Shown one piece after another: positions 12,460 through 26,208 of a DNA stretch of 64,000 bases. Every line of letters begins with the position of its first letter. The first letter of the stretch is position 1. The notes under the pieces are model-generated. The model made no database searches. It worked only from the letters and a program-made list of their open reading frames with translations, and was not told the DNA's origin. The stretch comes from Arbacia lixula (taxonomy: Eukaryota > Echinodermata > Echinoidea > Arbacioida > Arbaciidae): the NCBI GenBank assembly GCA_963669155.1, contig OZ022576.1, positions 30,952,335-31,016,334 of the forward strand, written 5' to 3'. The translations under genes and the position numbers were made by a program.

Positions 12460-15003
12460 GTAAGAATAGTCATAACATTGTCAACCATGTCCCCCCACAT
12501 TTTGGAAACCGCGTGATCAATTTCAAGGATTTGAGCCGACCGTTTGCACCAAAATACGAACTGGTAACAGACAACCTGTTAGCACGCTGCCAGTGCGATA
12601 CAGCGCTGGCTTCTTACGCGTGGTGTACGTACTTGTGTTGTGTCCCCGGCCCCGCGCGAGCCGCATAGCAGCTAGCTAGTCACCCATGGCAAGGCATCGC
12701 TGCAGCGCGGCTCCCTGTGGGCCTTTACAACACGCGTATGTGGCCTCACATACCTCTCTATTGTGCTAGATGTTTTTGCATTTTAGAACCTTGAGATCAC
12801 TGCTTGAAACTAATACAGCCTCTTGTACAAATTTATTTCAAAAGACTTGGGCCAGGCCTCGGCATACCACACATACAGGCTTGATTAATACTGCATCGCT
12901 AATAATGGTGGCATCATCGGGCTCAGCCTCTCTGTAGTGTGGTCAATACTAATTGTACATAGTCATAGATTTATGTTCATATTATAGGATTGTACTATTG
13001 CACTAATCAGGCTAATGGACTAAATTTATAATATGTACAGTATCTATCACTGTTTGAACCGATTACATTGTCTCTGTTATGGCTAACCTCATTGTGTGCC
13101 ATGATAGAAACAGATACAGGTTCTACCCTTATAGTCATCTGAACTTGCTACTTACGAGAACATTAACTCTAATTTAAAATTTGTAAGGAAAATTTGGACC
13201 CCTATGTTTTGTAACATGGTAAAAGTTAGATTTTAATCAGTGGAAGTCTATCTGCTAATGTCTTAGAGAGGCCAGTATTTCTGGGAGATGGACCTTGATA
13301 GTTTAATAAAAGTAGCTGTAAATACCCCCCCCCCCCAAAAAAAAAAAAAAAAAAAGAAAAAGAAAGAAAAAAAGAAAGAAATAATGAATAGAAATAAGAT
13401 AATTTGCTTCCAGTTCAATTTGAGGGGTGGAGTGGGATGAGGAGGTGGGGGTGATTAGTTGCAAATATAGATGAATAAGAATGTTGTAGACTACACATGA
13501 TAATGATGTTGGTGTGCCATCAATTCCTATTATGGGCAGTGTTCCCTGATTTTGAAGTGCAGTTACATGTATAGTTGAAAGGTAAGTTGTTACTTTATGA
13601 ATAATTAATTGAATGCAATCTATCTTGATGATATTGTTTCAAATTACATATTGTATGCTATTTTAAATACTGCATACATTGTTAAGATGTTGTGTGATAT
13701 ACACTACAGCTCAAAGGAATTGACATAGGGAAAGGGAAAGGGAAGAGAGGGAAGGAGCCGCAGTTTTAAACCATGGTTTATTTCGTCCAGTTCAGCATGA
13801 AACACGATACTTAAGCCTAAAATATGCATCATGTTTCGTTCTGAACTGGACAAAATATACCACGGTTTGAAACAGCGACTTCTTCCCTTTCCCTATGTCA
13901 ATTCCTTTGAGCTGTAGTGTATCCTCATTACCTCATTCTACATAGCTAAATATAACATGGTGGCAGCGGTGGGATGATGATCCAGGGTAGAAGATAAACA
14001 TTTCTTTGAGGGGGTACTTTTCAAGGCTAATCTTATGAAATCATATTTCATGTTGTATGGCCTCCCATTGGACACAAGGGCAAATCAGGATCTACACTAT
14101 CAGTGAAGTCTGATCTTCTTGACCTACATGAATGTTTTGAGATGGTTTCTCAATAATCATATAAAATATAATTATATAATGTAGATCTCAATAAGTATAC
14201 TTGTATGTTGTAACCACAGATTGGGCACAACACGAGCAGGCCCTCTATATAAATGGCAGGTGACAGACACTCACTAAAATCCATGGACCCCCCAGAATGG
14301 GACTTTTTCGTGTAAACTAATTTTCGCGACCAACGATGAAAAACCCATAGACTTTAGTGCATTGATGTGTCGAGTTGTGGATTTTTTTTGCAAAGAGCAG
14401 TGCCAAGCAAGCTGTTAAACATGATGTCACAATGCTTTTTGTTTGCGCGCCTTTTGTAATGCTAATAAATGACCAATTACGGTGCGCGCGGTGTAAATAC
14501 GCAATGAGCAATGAGCCATACAAGTACGCAGTGTAATCCAAAGATAGCTTGGGATGTTGAGTGATGAAAGTAGAGTAAAGTTACGCTCTGGAGAAATCCT
14601 GTTATGAGTTTGCCATATCTTAGTAATTCATCATTATTATATTTTATATATTTTAGTATAGAATGCTTCATTAAGAATACTTAATTTAACATTACTAGAC
14701 AAAGTGAAGCACACTGACATACGGGAGAAAATGAAGGTCAAAGATCTTATAGTAAAAATTAAAGAGATGAAATGGAGATGGGCTGGACACTTTTTATGTA
14801 GAACACAAGACAACAGGTGGACCAAGAAACTCACAGAGTGGCAACAAAGAACAGGCAAGCGAAGAAGGAGTCGACAAAAGAGAAGGTGGAGAGACGAAAT
14901 ATCATCATACACAAACAGAGCAACATGGAACAGAATGACAGCAAATAGAAACAAATGGAAACTGATTGAGGAGGGCTTCATCCAACAATGGTTGAACAAT
15001 GCC

Positions 15004-15077
<74 letters not shown>

Positions 15078-18000
15078 GGGATGATGATGAAAACAAATAG
15101 ATACTGCTCTTATATTCGGGACATAGTTAAACCATAGTTCCGCATTGATGTCAAAACAATACTATAAGTATTAGGTTCCAAAACAGGCACTGTGATTGTC
15201 ATTTTTTTTGCTCTGTAAACTCAAGTCAATTTAGAGTAAGACCAAATTATTTTATTGGCATTTTGATCATTTTAATCATAGCTCATAATGAATATTACAC
15301 ATTAAACAAAACACCTTTAGATATAAATGCATTATTGCAATGACTTTTCAACCAAATACATTGGATTATGGCTAACATGTTTTGAAGATGATTTCATTTT
15401 GCTTGTCATGTTTGAAGATTGTCTTAGAAAGAAAGTATATAGTCTGCAAAATGAAGCATAGACTACAGTAACTGTACATTGATAATCATACAGATTATTA
15501 CAAACCATACTTTTTTAAAAGTTACAGCAAAACCAATGAAATGCTAAATGAGTGTAGTTTGATTTGAATGCTTGAATTAGAGTGTGCTCTGTTTACAAAT
15601 TTCCTGTAGGTACCACTGATAGCGATATTTCGTCACAAGAAAGGATCCTAGATTCCGGATACACTTTTTTTCTCTCTCTATGAGGAAGAGAAGATTTTGG
15701 ACTACTTGCTAAATTGCCAAAGTTGCACCTTTGGCTTTTACTCATATGTCTCCCGTTTGCTCACATCATACCATTGCTTCCAAGGCGCTATGTGGAGCAC
15801 ATTTCTCTGTACTTGGGCACCAGGAAAAGCAATCTGCTTCATCTGCCTTTCCTATTCACATTTAGCCCAATGCCCATCTGACTGGCCTCTTGAGGTGAGG
15901 CATATTGGAAAATCATCCGATTTTGCGCCAACATTAACCACTTCCGCTGAAATTTCCCTTCTGCCAGAGCTTAAAGGGGATTGCCATAATGGGTCCTGGG
16001 TGCACTTGTACCTGAGAGCAGAGCCGCGGGGCTCGTGTGGGTAGCCCAACACCTTTTTGCACCTTTGTGTGTTCTAACTGCTATTGTAAGAAACACCCCA
16101 GCTCCATTCCAGCACAGGGGCCAATCGTGAGGCTTCAGAGTGGAAGGATCTATACACCCTGGTCTGAGGTTGTGGTTTGGGAAAAGCTATTGCCTATTGT
16201 AGTGTAATTGCTAAAAATGTAATTGTTGCTGCGACAGTGTGGGAAGGGTACATGCAGTTAGTGCTACCTTTAGAAATATGGAGAGTGGTACTGTAGAAAA
16301 TTGTTTGAAATGTTGAGAATAAAGCATTGATAGAGTGCATCTCTCTCTCTCTTGTACTCTTTCTCTGTTTCTCCCTTCCTAAGTCTCCATTTCCCTGTAT
16401 GTTGCAGTCTCACTTTCACTCTCTTTCTATCTCTCTCTCTCTTTTTTTTCTCTCTCTCTATATCATTGTGTCTCACACTCTCCCCATTCTTTCTATCTCT
16501 ACCTCTCCTTTGGATTCAACCCTTTTTAACATTGTTATTAGGGTTTTTTGTCAATCATATATTACAGATAAATACCTTATTTCATCTATGCTGTACCATT
16601 CATTAAATGCAATGGATCTCTTCTATTAAATCTATGCTAGAACTGAGAACTCTTTGAGTTGAACCAAGGAATTACTCAATTAAAGGTGGTTCTTCATTCT
16701 TTGTGTGCTTCACATTACCAGTGAAATCCTGTTTAATCTATCATCAACTCTGCTGGGATTCCCAGCCTAATGTGAAGAAATGGCATTGACAGAGAGAAAG
16801 GGCAAGTCAGTTGATGGTAAAGGAAGGAAACAGACACTTTGCGGTTAGGGGGCAGGACCGAAAATACACTGCACATAAACTAAGTGCACCATGGCACGTT
16901 GTAGCGCTATCCTAGTTTTCAAAACACAAACTCTTGTCAGTTTGTCATTAGATCTTAATAGCAAAGACTTCTTTCATATACACATATGTGGTGTGTGTAT
17001 GATGTATGGGAGTCCCGACAAAGATTGGTTTCTCAACAGGCAAGTTCTATCTAGTTTGTTTCTGATATGATATACTCCTGTTTAGAAACAATATCACTAT
17101 TGGGTCTGAGCTGGGAGACTAGCACTATCATGCTGTAAGGTGTAGCGATTGGCTGTATATTTGTGATTCAATTTTAAACTTATATATAAAGTTGATCATT
17201 AGTGGAGGTGGACATGTAGATCTCAGCTACAAGTTCACTAGCAGTTAAAGATAAAATGAGTGGGAGAGTGAGAGAGAATGAGGGAGGGAGAGAGAGAGGG
17301 AGAGAGAGAGAGAGAGAGAGAGGGACAGACAGGGAGAGAGAGGGGGGGGGAGAGAGAGAGAGAGAGAGGGAGGGAGAGAGAGAAAGGGGGAGAGAGAGAG
17401 AGAGAGGGAGGGAGACAGAGGGGGGGGGGGGGGGGCAGTTTCCTATTTCGGAGAGGGGGCATTTCATGAAAGTTGTCCGCACTGACCAAATAGTCGGTGC
17501 CAACCATTTCAGTAAAATCCTCTGTGTTGATTGGCTGAGAGGCACTAGCTTCTGACTGTTACTTATGGTAACTTTCGGAAATAGACAACTTGTCAGTGGT
17601 GACAACTTTCATGAAATGCCCCCCAGGTCTAAAATCTTAATGTGCAAAAAACTAAGCATTGGATACGAAGCACCCCCCAAGAAAGTCCAACTTGAAGTTG
17701 GGTTAGTTTTAATAAAAAAGCAGAAACTTGAAGGACACATAAATATTAGTAAAGGTTTGACACAACTTTGCCAAAGGATAAGAAAGTTATAATCTTTTAA
17801 AATTTTGATTTGCTGATGTCACGTGTGAGGTGCTCTCCATTATGTCCTGTGCTGTGTTATTCAAAAATTGTTTTTTTTTTGCTGTTTTTGATAAAGGAGT
17901 AAATCTTTTACATATTTTCATAAATTTACAGTAGGTGTATAAAAACATGTTTCAAGTGATATATCAAATGCACAGGTAAGATGATGCATATCCTTTTGAC

Positions 18001-21000
18001 AAACTAGACATTTTCATAAAAATTAGTACCAGTATACTACACAAATATGGGAGAGCATCTTGCACTTGATGTCATAAAATTAAAACTTAAAAAGATTGTA
18101 ACTTTTGTATCCTTTGAAGTTTGACAGAGTTTCGTCAAACCAACACTTATGTTTTTTTTCCTTCATGTTTCTGCTTTTATATAAACCAATGTTACTCTAG
18201 GGTGAACTTTTAACTTTTAACAACAAAATCTTGACCCACGTGTCAAATCTAAAAACATGTACTCCCTCTTGTGTCAGTCCTGAGTGGAGGATGTTAACAC
18301 TGTTGGCTGTATTAATATAAGAATATTTCATCAAGTTATTATTGAATTTTGGGGCCTTGGGGTAAAGTTACTTAGTAAAATTAAGTTAGTTCCTTATATA
18401 AAGTTACAACATGCATGTAATTACCTGCATTCATCATTATACAAGCAATTAGTTCTTTCTTTAACATTCTCTTTATTTTCTGATGTTATGCTGAGAATAG
18501 CAGAGAAAGCACACACACACACACAAGTACAAACCGTCTGAATACATTTTTGTTTTGAAAACTCATACCTAAATTTCCTAAAATAACATGAAAAAGGAAC
18601 ATTTGTTATGTGTATTCAGGCAGCAAAATAAAGAAGTATAATTTCACAGTGAATCTTTATACTCTTCATTTGCAGCATAAAAATATGTATGATGTGTGGT
18701 TCCTAAGCATGTTCCCTTCTCAGTGGCTGTTTTCTGCGCTTGCGCTTTATCCTCTCTCTCACTGCAGTGCAAAGGGGCTTCATCTTTTCTTCTTTTCAAG
18801 TTTCTTCCCCACTTTCACCTCCTCAGCCCCCTAGCTGTTGTTAAGATCAGGTACCCAGGGATGTTGAGATGACCCCAGCATTCCAGGCATAACTTTAGAT
18901 CGGTCATTTGCATAGCTGGTTGGTGTTTGGGGACCCGGTTTCACAAGTGTATGCGGTAGCCTAGAGCAAACCCAGCTATTGCTAGTCCTCGTGTGATGCT
19001 GGTGTATGAGTTTATTTTCTTCTTTTGGTGGGAATAGTTATCTGCATAGGGAAAAAAAGTTACGAGGAGCTTATAACTTACAAGGACATGTTAATGCCCA
19101 GCTCTACCTAGAATTAAGGATACGTTTGTTTGAAAAGGGCCCATAGAGGCACACATAGATTTAAATGCCGAGGGGAAAATACATATTGCAAAACCTTTAT
19201 TTTACCTGTGCATGGTAATTTACTCCAAACTTCCATAGCAATTTTTTGATGAACATCCAAATATAAGTGGTAGAACTTTGGTAGGTAATCACTCTGTACA
19301 TTGAAGATTTGTAGGAAAGCTGATTGTCAATTGCGAGGGAACACTGTAATTCAGCCTAGAGGAAAATAACTTTGAATGCAATACGTATCGCAGATCAGTG
19401 AAAGTTTTGAGAGATTAGATGGGAAGATTGAACAGGTAATGAGGATATTATGTAGGCTTGACAAAACATCTTTCCTTTAAGGTAGTATGGCATTTTGCAG
19501 GTCAAAAACTGAAATCATTGTAAATACCACGGAAATGGGAGAAGTATCAAAACTCATTTTAAGTTGAATTGTATTGACTGTTAGATTTCAAGATTTTATG
19601 TCTTTTGCTTACAGATTGAGTCTTTGAGTCTATAAAGTATGGTCGCTAAAGAGCATGGGGTCTCAAACCAAAACAAGGTTGCTTTGTTACTCTATCTGAA
19701 AAAGCTAGTGGAGTTAAGATTGTTAGATTTCCTACACATTATCATGTGCTGCTGATTCATGTTGAGAGTCATGACTTTTGCAAATTGACTGTGAACCATT
19801 AAACTGGCCACCAATATTTTATAAACTTTACGCCCCATAGGATCTTGTTCACCAAAGTACTGACTGTTACTTAGTAAGTCACAAGTTGTTTATAGATGTC
19901 ATTTCTTCCCCTGGTTTGAGGGGAAAACTCTCATATGATGTGCTACAGGCGATTAAAAGTCAAAGTACTCACATTTACATGAATTAGAAGACCCATTTTT
20001 TTTGCCGTTCGTGATATAATCCACTGTTGTGTGTGGTGAGGGCCAATTAAAAAATAAGTTTATATCTTCAGAAGATAGCATCTTCATGGAAATGTAACTT
20101 GACATAACAAAACTTGACTAATTCTGCAGTTCATAAGCTCTCTACTACAGCTCTTTATTTTCACAGCTTCAATATCAGGCATATGATGCCCTGAACCAGA
20201 CAAATGATAGATTATTTTTAAATGCCCTCTTTTTAAAGATACATTTTGAGTGATGCCCATGAAAAAAAATGTACATGTATTATGTACAGTATGTACTACC
20301 TTGTCCTATTCCTGTTTTTAGTCAATGAGGTTTGTATTAGTTCAAACATTACCAAATCAGATGTCATGGTGGATTTGCAATATTATTGAGCAACTATTGA
20401 GATCTTGATTGATTCTTCCTGCAAGAAAAAAGTGAAGCAGCTTTAACCATTCAACAAATCACCATTACAAAGTAACTTCCCAAGATAAGGAAACATTTTT
20501 CATGGTCACATGATCAACTGCAATTGCATCTAATAGCACAGTACAACACTCAAAATACATTTTAAAGGATTGGGCGAGCAAACATTGAACCTCACAATCT
20601 AACTCTGAACCCTAACCAGAGAGGAATTTATTTGTTGGACTCTTTTTTTGAGCATCACATCATGGAAAGAAAGAACTACGTTTTATATAACACACTACAA
20701 GGAATTTTGTTCACAGGGGCTCTTTCATTATGGGAGGGGGTGACTTTTTTTTTATTACAGGGGATAAATTGCCTGGAGTTTCCAGGTAAAAAAAAACCCT
20801 ACTGACCCTCCCCCTAGAATATGAATCATAACTTGTGCTCAAAGGCCAAATGTGCATGAAATCAAATAAGAATGGAACCAATTGGCAATGTAACGTGAAA
20901 ACCATGTATGGGATTTGCAGTGTCTGGTGTTCCTATGTGAAAACGGGGCTTGTGTTTTCAGCACACATGAGGCCGTGCACTGGGGTGGGAGCAGCCAGTG

Positions 21001-24000
21001 GTATTTTGGGGCTGGTTGCAATTTGCGGCATCTGTGGATTTTCGTGTCACAGGCATCCCTCTCACGATAACATTTAGTCTTGGTGGGAGACCAGAGAAGC
21101 CTGGAGATGCTCTAATAAGTAATGGTGGCCTTTTCTGCCTTCTTTTACTGCTTTGGAGCAAAATATGTGACTGGGCCTGGAAGATGTTTAATTGTTAAAC
21201 TCAACCATTGACTTGGTGTGCACATACTTTATTGAATGAATAATGGTAATGTACATTGAATTATCCAGAGGGCAATGAAGAGGCTTAGAAAGAAAACTAA
21301 TGACCAAAACCCAACTTGTAATTGCAGTCTGATGGATGTGACACATGGATGAACATTGCATGGTCCCTTGGACACATTCAAGTAACTTGAATCTCAGAAA
21401 AAAACATTCTCAGAACATGTCTAATTTTTTAGCTAATTCTCAAATTTGTTGATATTTTCCAAATGTATGGTGGCATATTTTTGTGGGGAATTAGTCAAGC
21501 AAAATAGTTGATTTTTTTTTTACAGTGCCATAAGTTTTTATTACGAAGCCCGAGGATGAGACCAGAGCTACATGTCGTAGGATGCCCTTAGGAAGACAAG
21601 AGCCTGCTTGTGATTGGCCGATTACAACCTCCAGGCCCGTTTGTAAAGTTAGCCCGGTGGGTGCGGTGATGGTGTAGCAGTGGTTGTCTGGCTGGTTCCA
21701 TACATTGGGGGAGGGAGGAGAGAAGGCAGCCAGTCACGTTGGGACCTGATGCCAGCCAGCCAGCCAGCCATCCAGCCAGCAATCAGACTCAGAGAGGTCT
21801 GTCAACTCGGAGGGAGTGATCAATCGTGGGGGTTGCTTGGCCCCGGATGGTTGGTTGCTAGGGCGAGGAGTGCTTCTCCTTCCGCGACACGAGGATTGTT
21901 TGTTTGAGTGACGACTTGAGGGGATTTGATGTTGCATCCTGCGACCTGTTTCTGAGGAGGGAGTAGGTGGAATGTGCACATCTCCAGTGACCGTCAGTCT
22001 GCTGTGATTGTGGTTGGGGGCTAGACATCCTCGCGTCACGAAAAGTCGTCCAACCGCTTACCACCAACAGCCTCTGACAACCTCCTGTTTCTTCCCGTCA
22101 ACTTTCATACAATCAGATGCTTTTGATTTTTTCTTTGTGTGTGGACTCTTTTTTTATTGTAAGCTGACACAGAACCACTTGGTGAACTCGCCATTAGACT
22201 GTTATTCATCGGTAAATTCTGCAAAGATTAGGACGGTAACTACCGTATGACTCGGCTACACCTTGCTGATTGAATTCTGCCGTCAGAATCGGACACAAGA
22301 CATCATTAGACAGCTGCATTAAAATTGTTGTTAGACTCTTACTACAGCTGGGAGATAGTTGAGATGGAGACCATGAGTTATGCACCATACCTTAGCTGCT
22401 TCAATGCCTTCCATCTCCCATACCTTCACGTTCCCCCTCCATCAGGTAGGAATCAATCAGTGTTCTCATTATCCAGATTTTTTTAAAAAAATCTCCATAT
22501 TGTAGGCATGCTTTATAAATTATAGATGAAGTGCTGGTATACATGACATGTACTGTACATTTAGTCTATAGATGTAGTGGTACTTGTGCAGCTAGGTATA
22601 ATCTAAAATGTACAGTATGAACAACAAATTGATAGATTTGACACTGTCTTGAAGTCCTGTACTATATAGAGTTTGGACTCGTTACATTACAGTCTGAGGA
22701 AGATATGTGGACATGTAGTTGTGGAAAGTCTGGCTTTTGTCTGATTGAAAGCAGATTCATATCAAGAACCCTCAATTAAGCATACAAGAATTCTAATATA
22801 CATGTAACATCATGCATGTTTTTTTATATTAAGAACCCTCAATTAAGCATACAAGAATTCTAATATACATGTAACATCATGTATGTTTTTACATCAAATT
22901 TAATATTTTAGTGAAAGGGCTTTTGAGGTAATTTCAATCAAGATGGACATGATTTGTCTTAACTTGTGCCATGCCCCCCCCCCCCCTCCCCCCAAATGTC
23001 GATTGAATTAAAATGAACAAGACCACAGTAATTACTTGCACTACACTGTACTGGACTGACCGCATTGGAAACTATCAGACCAAGGGCGTGTTTATTAACT
23101 CTCTTTTTTTTTGGGTAGAATTAAGGTTTCCAAACCCGTTTAAATTTTTTTAACGCGTTTCAGGGCGTTGATAAACGCAAAGGTGTTTTGATTATGGGGT
23201 ACGGAAATCTGTTTTGAAACAGGCAAATTTGTACGATCCTAAACACGTTTGAGCCAGAAACGCGTTTGAGCCAGAAACGCGTTTAAAGAAGCGAGATAAA
23301 CGCAAAGCTGTTTTGAAACGGCTTTAAACCACGTGTTTTCGGTGACAAGACTGGTTTTCAACTTGGGCGATCGAGTTGATAAACGTACCGTTTTTTTTAA
23401 ACGTGTTTGGAAACGCGTTTGTAAAGGCCTTTGGAAAGGCATTTAAATTTCTGAAAAGATGATAAACACGGCCCAAATGTTCATGTGATACTGTACTTAT
23501 CTGTATTCTGTGAATGGAATCTCTCCATTTAGGGCTACCAGATAACTAAAGCTTCCTAGATATATGCCCATACAGTACATGTACATGTTGTATGCACAGT
23601 CCACATCATGTAAAAAGCTGTGTATGTACCCCCTGGATGCTTGTAGGTAAATCAATGAAATACATACTTGTATATCAAGGTTGAGGTGGATTAGCGTTTC
23701 CTCAGCTCTGTTAGTATTTCCTTCCAAAGCTTTGAGGGTACAAACTAAACACAACATGGAAGTATGCAATATATGGTTACATATCAATGCCAATGTATGG
23801 TTTTGGAAAATATGTTGAAAAAATGTTGTTGTGTTTGATTATTAGTGCATTGCTGTCTAATGTACAAATGTTGCATTTGTCACTCGCAAAAGAAGAACAC
23901 TATTTGATCATAACAGAAGTCGCATCAAACTTAATGGTGTACAGTGTACTTTGTTTTATGCGCTTTTGGAATAGAGCGGTAGTGTATATGTGGTGCTAAT

Positions 24001-26110
24001 ATTCTACTAAATGAAGAGTGATCCAACAGAGAGAATGTGTGTAAAAAAATTGCAGTTATGTCATCTAGATTGCTTTCAGTGTTCAAGTCATGTTGAAAAT
24101 CAAGCCTACCAGTAGACTTCAGTGAAAATTGAATCACTATTCCAGCATAAGTTTGTCCAGTAGATGTAAAAGCAACAGGAATACAGGATGTGCACATAGA
24201 TGTGCATTGTTTGAAGTTGTATAGAGTCCCAGTGTCATGTTGTAAATCAGCCCTACAATATACAGAAGTACAAATGGAAAAGTGGCTCACCAGTGTGTCC
24301 AGTAGATGTAAGAGCAACTGCGTCATGAAAACAGGATTTGCATATTCAGAAGCTAGTGGGTGTCCAGTGGATGTAAGAGCAACTGCAACATAAATACAAG
24401 ATTTGCATATAGTGGGTGTCCAGTAGATTTAAGAGCAACTGCAACATAAAACTGGATTTGCATATTCAATAGCTCGTGGGTGTCCAGTAGATGTAAGAGC
24501 AACTGCAACATAAAACTGGATTTGCATATTCAATAGCTAGTGGGTGTCCAGTAGATTTAAGAGCAACTGCAACATAAAACTGGATTTGCATATTCAATAG
24601 CTAGTGGGTGTCCAGTAGATGTAAGAGCAACTGCAACACGAATGCAGGATTTGCATATTCAATAGCTAGTGGGTGTCCAGTAGATGTGAGAGCAATTGCA
24701 ACATGAAAACAGGATTTATATACTAGTGGGTGTCCAGTAGATGTAAGAGCATGTATAAGTGACAGTATAGAATGCAGGCCCAGTGGCCTACTACGGTTAA
24801 TGTAGGTGACTATAATCCATCCTGTGCCAGATGAATGCTGCTTTATGGGAATGGTATGTACAGTGTACTTCCAGTGCAGAAATGCCTCAATGATGCATAA
24901 AGAGTTATATTTGCACATATGCATCTTATTGCTCTTTTACAGCTACATTCTTGTGTATGCATGCTGATAATGGTATGGTGAAAATGGGATTCGTTTTACA
25001 TACACTTCACTTTGTACTTGAGTGTACATGCAAGGATTTATCTTAATTCCAACCCTGGATTGGCCCAGCCACATTGGCCCAGTCACACTTTCCATGGCAG
25101 TTCAAGTGTGCCAAAGCGTGCCACTAACATACAGTGCTCGCTGGAGTGCAGCCATGTGATTCAATCTTTTGTGCAGTAAATATCAGTGCTGAATGTATTG
25201 TTCACTCAGCAGTTACAAGGGGGAAAAAATCATATCGAACATGTTTACAGTGTGTTTGCCTGTATTATCTTGCAAAGATACCCCATTATGGTACATTTGT
25301 AAATATATGTTGTGTCATATCTTCAAAAAGCAGTGTCTAAAAAAACCCTCAAATATGTTGAATTTGAATACATTGAACGTATCAAGAAATTCCAAAAGTA
25401 TTTGCTGCATTGAATTGTCATGAATCCATCTGAATATTAATTGTTGATGTTGCATTTATCCTAAGGAGCTCTCAGAACCGTTTACATGATTAAATGCAGT
25501 ACACTGTAAGCTCTACAGCAAGGTACAGGTAAATCTACATATTCAGTACAGGAATGCATGAGCCGCCATGACGACGCAACTTTTTACGATTTTCATTTCA
25601 GGGCTGATCATCTTCGTATGGACATACATTTAACGTGGGTGTGATCTTGCGATGCATAGAAATGCCCTTGCAGCTAGATTCCCTGATGAAAAATTTCAAG
25701 ATGTGCATAAATTAGTATCTAGTTTGTGAGCACTCTGCTGTGAGAGAGTGCTTAGATGACTCATTTGATCACCAGGGCTCTCGTCAGTCTAGAGAAAGTA
25801 TTATATGGCGGCCGCTGGCAGCGCCTGCCCACTCTTCCTCAGACTCCATCGTCCATCATATTACGCCGGTATACATACACTGCAGAGGCGCTAGGGTGGG
25901 GTGGGAGGAAGGACATCATAATTGATGCATGCCGATACTGCTACCGTCTGTGTGTGTGGATGGAGTGGTGTTGCGTGCATCGATGTATAGTCTGCATACA
26001 TGTACATTCCCAATGTATGTGCTCCTCTATGATGTGGATGAATGGGACTTCATCATCAATGTGTGCCATTCAGCCTACCACTGTGGCATTGTATGCAAGG
26101 TGCCAAAGGC

Positions 26111-26208
<98 letters not shown>

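Noticed and set aside
12372..12668. 98-codon frame starting at the VGLL4 first exon
   Set aside because: Only the first part is exon; a GTAAGA donor at 12460 ends the conserved peptide and the rest is intron.
17180..17605. Ser/Leu/Pro-rich and Arg/Glu-rich frames
   Set aside because: Created by the GA/G polypurine tract and the adjoining MITE.
24155..24755. Possible CRISPR-like array
   Set aside because: The repeats are continuous tandem units without unique spacers, in an animal intron; it is a satellite.
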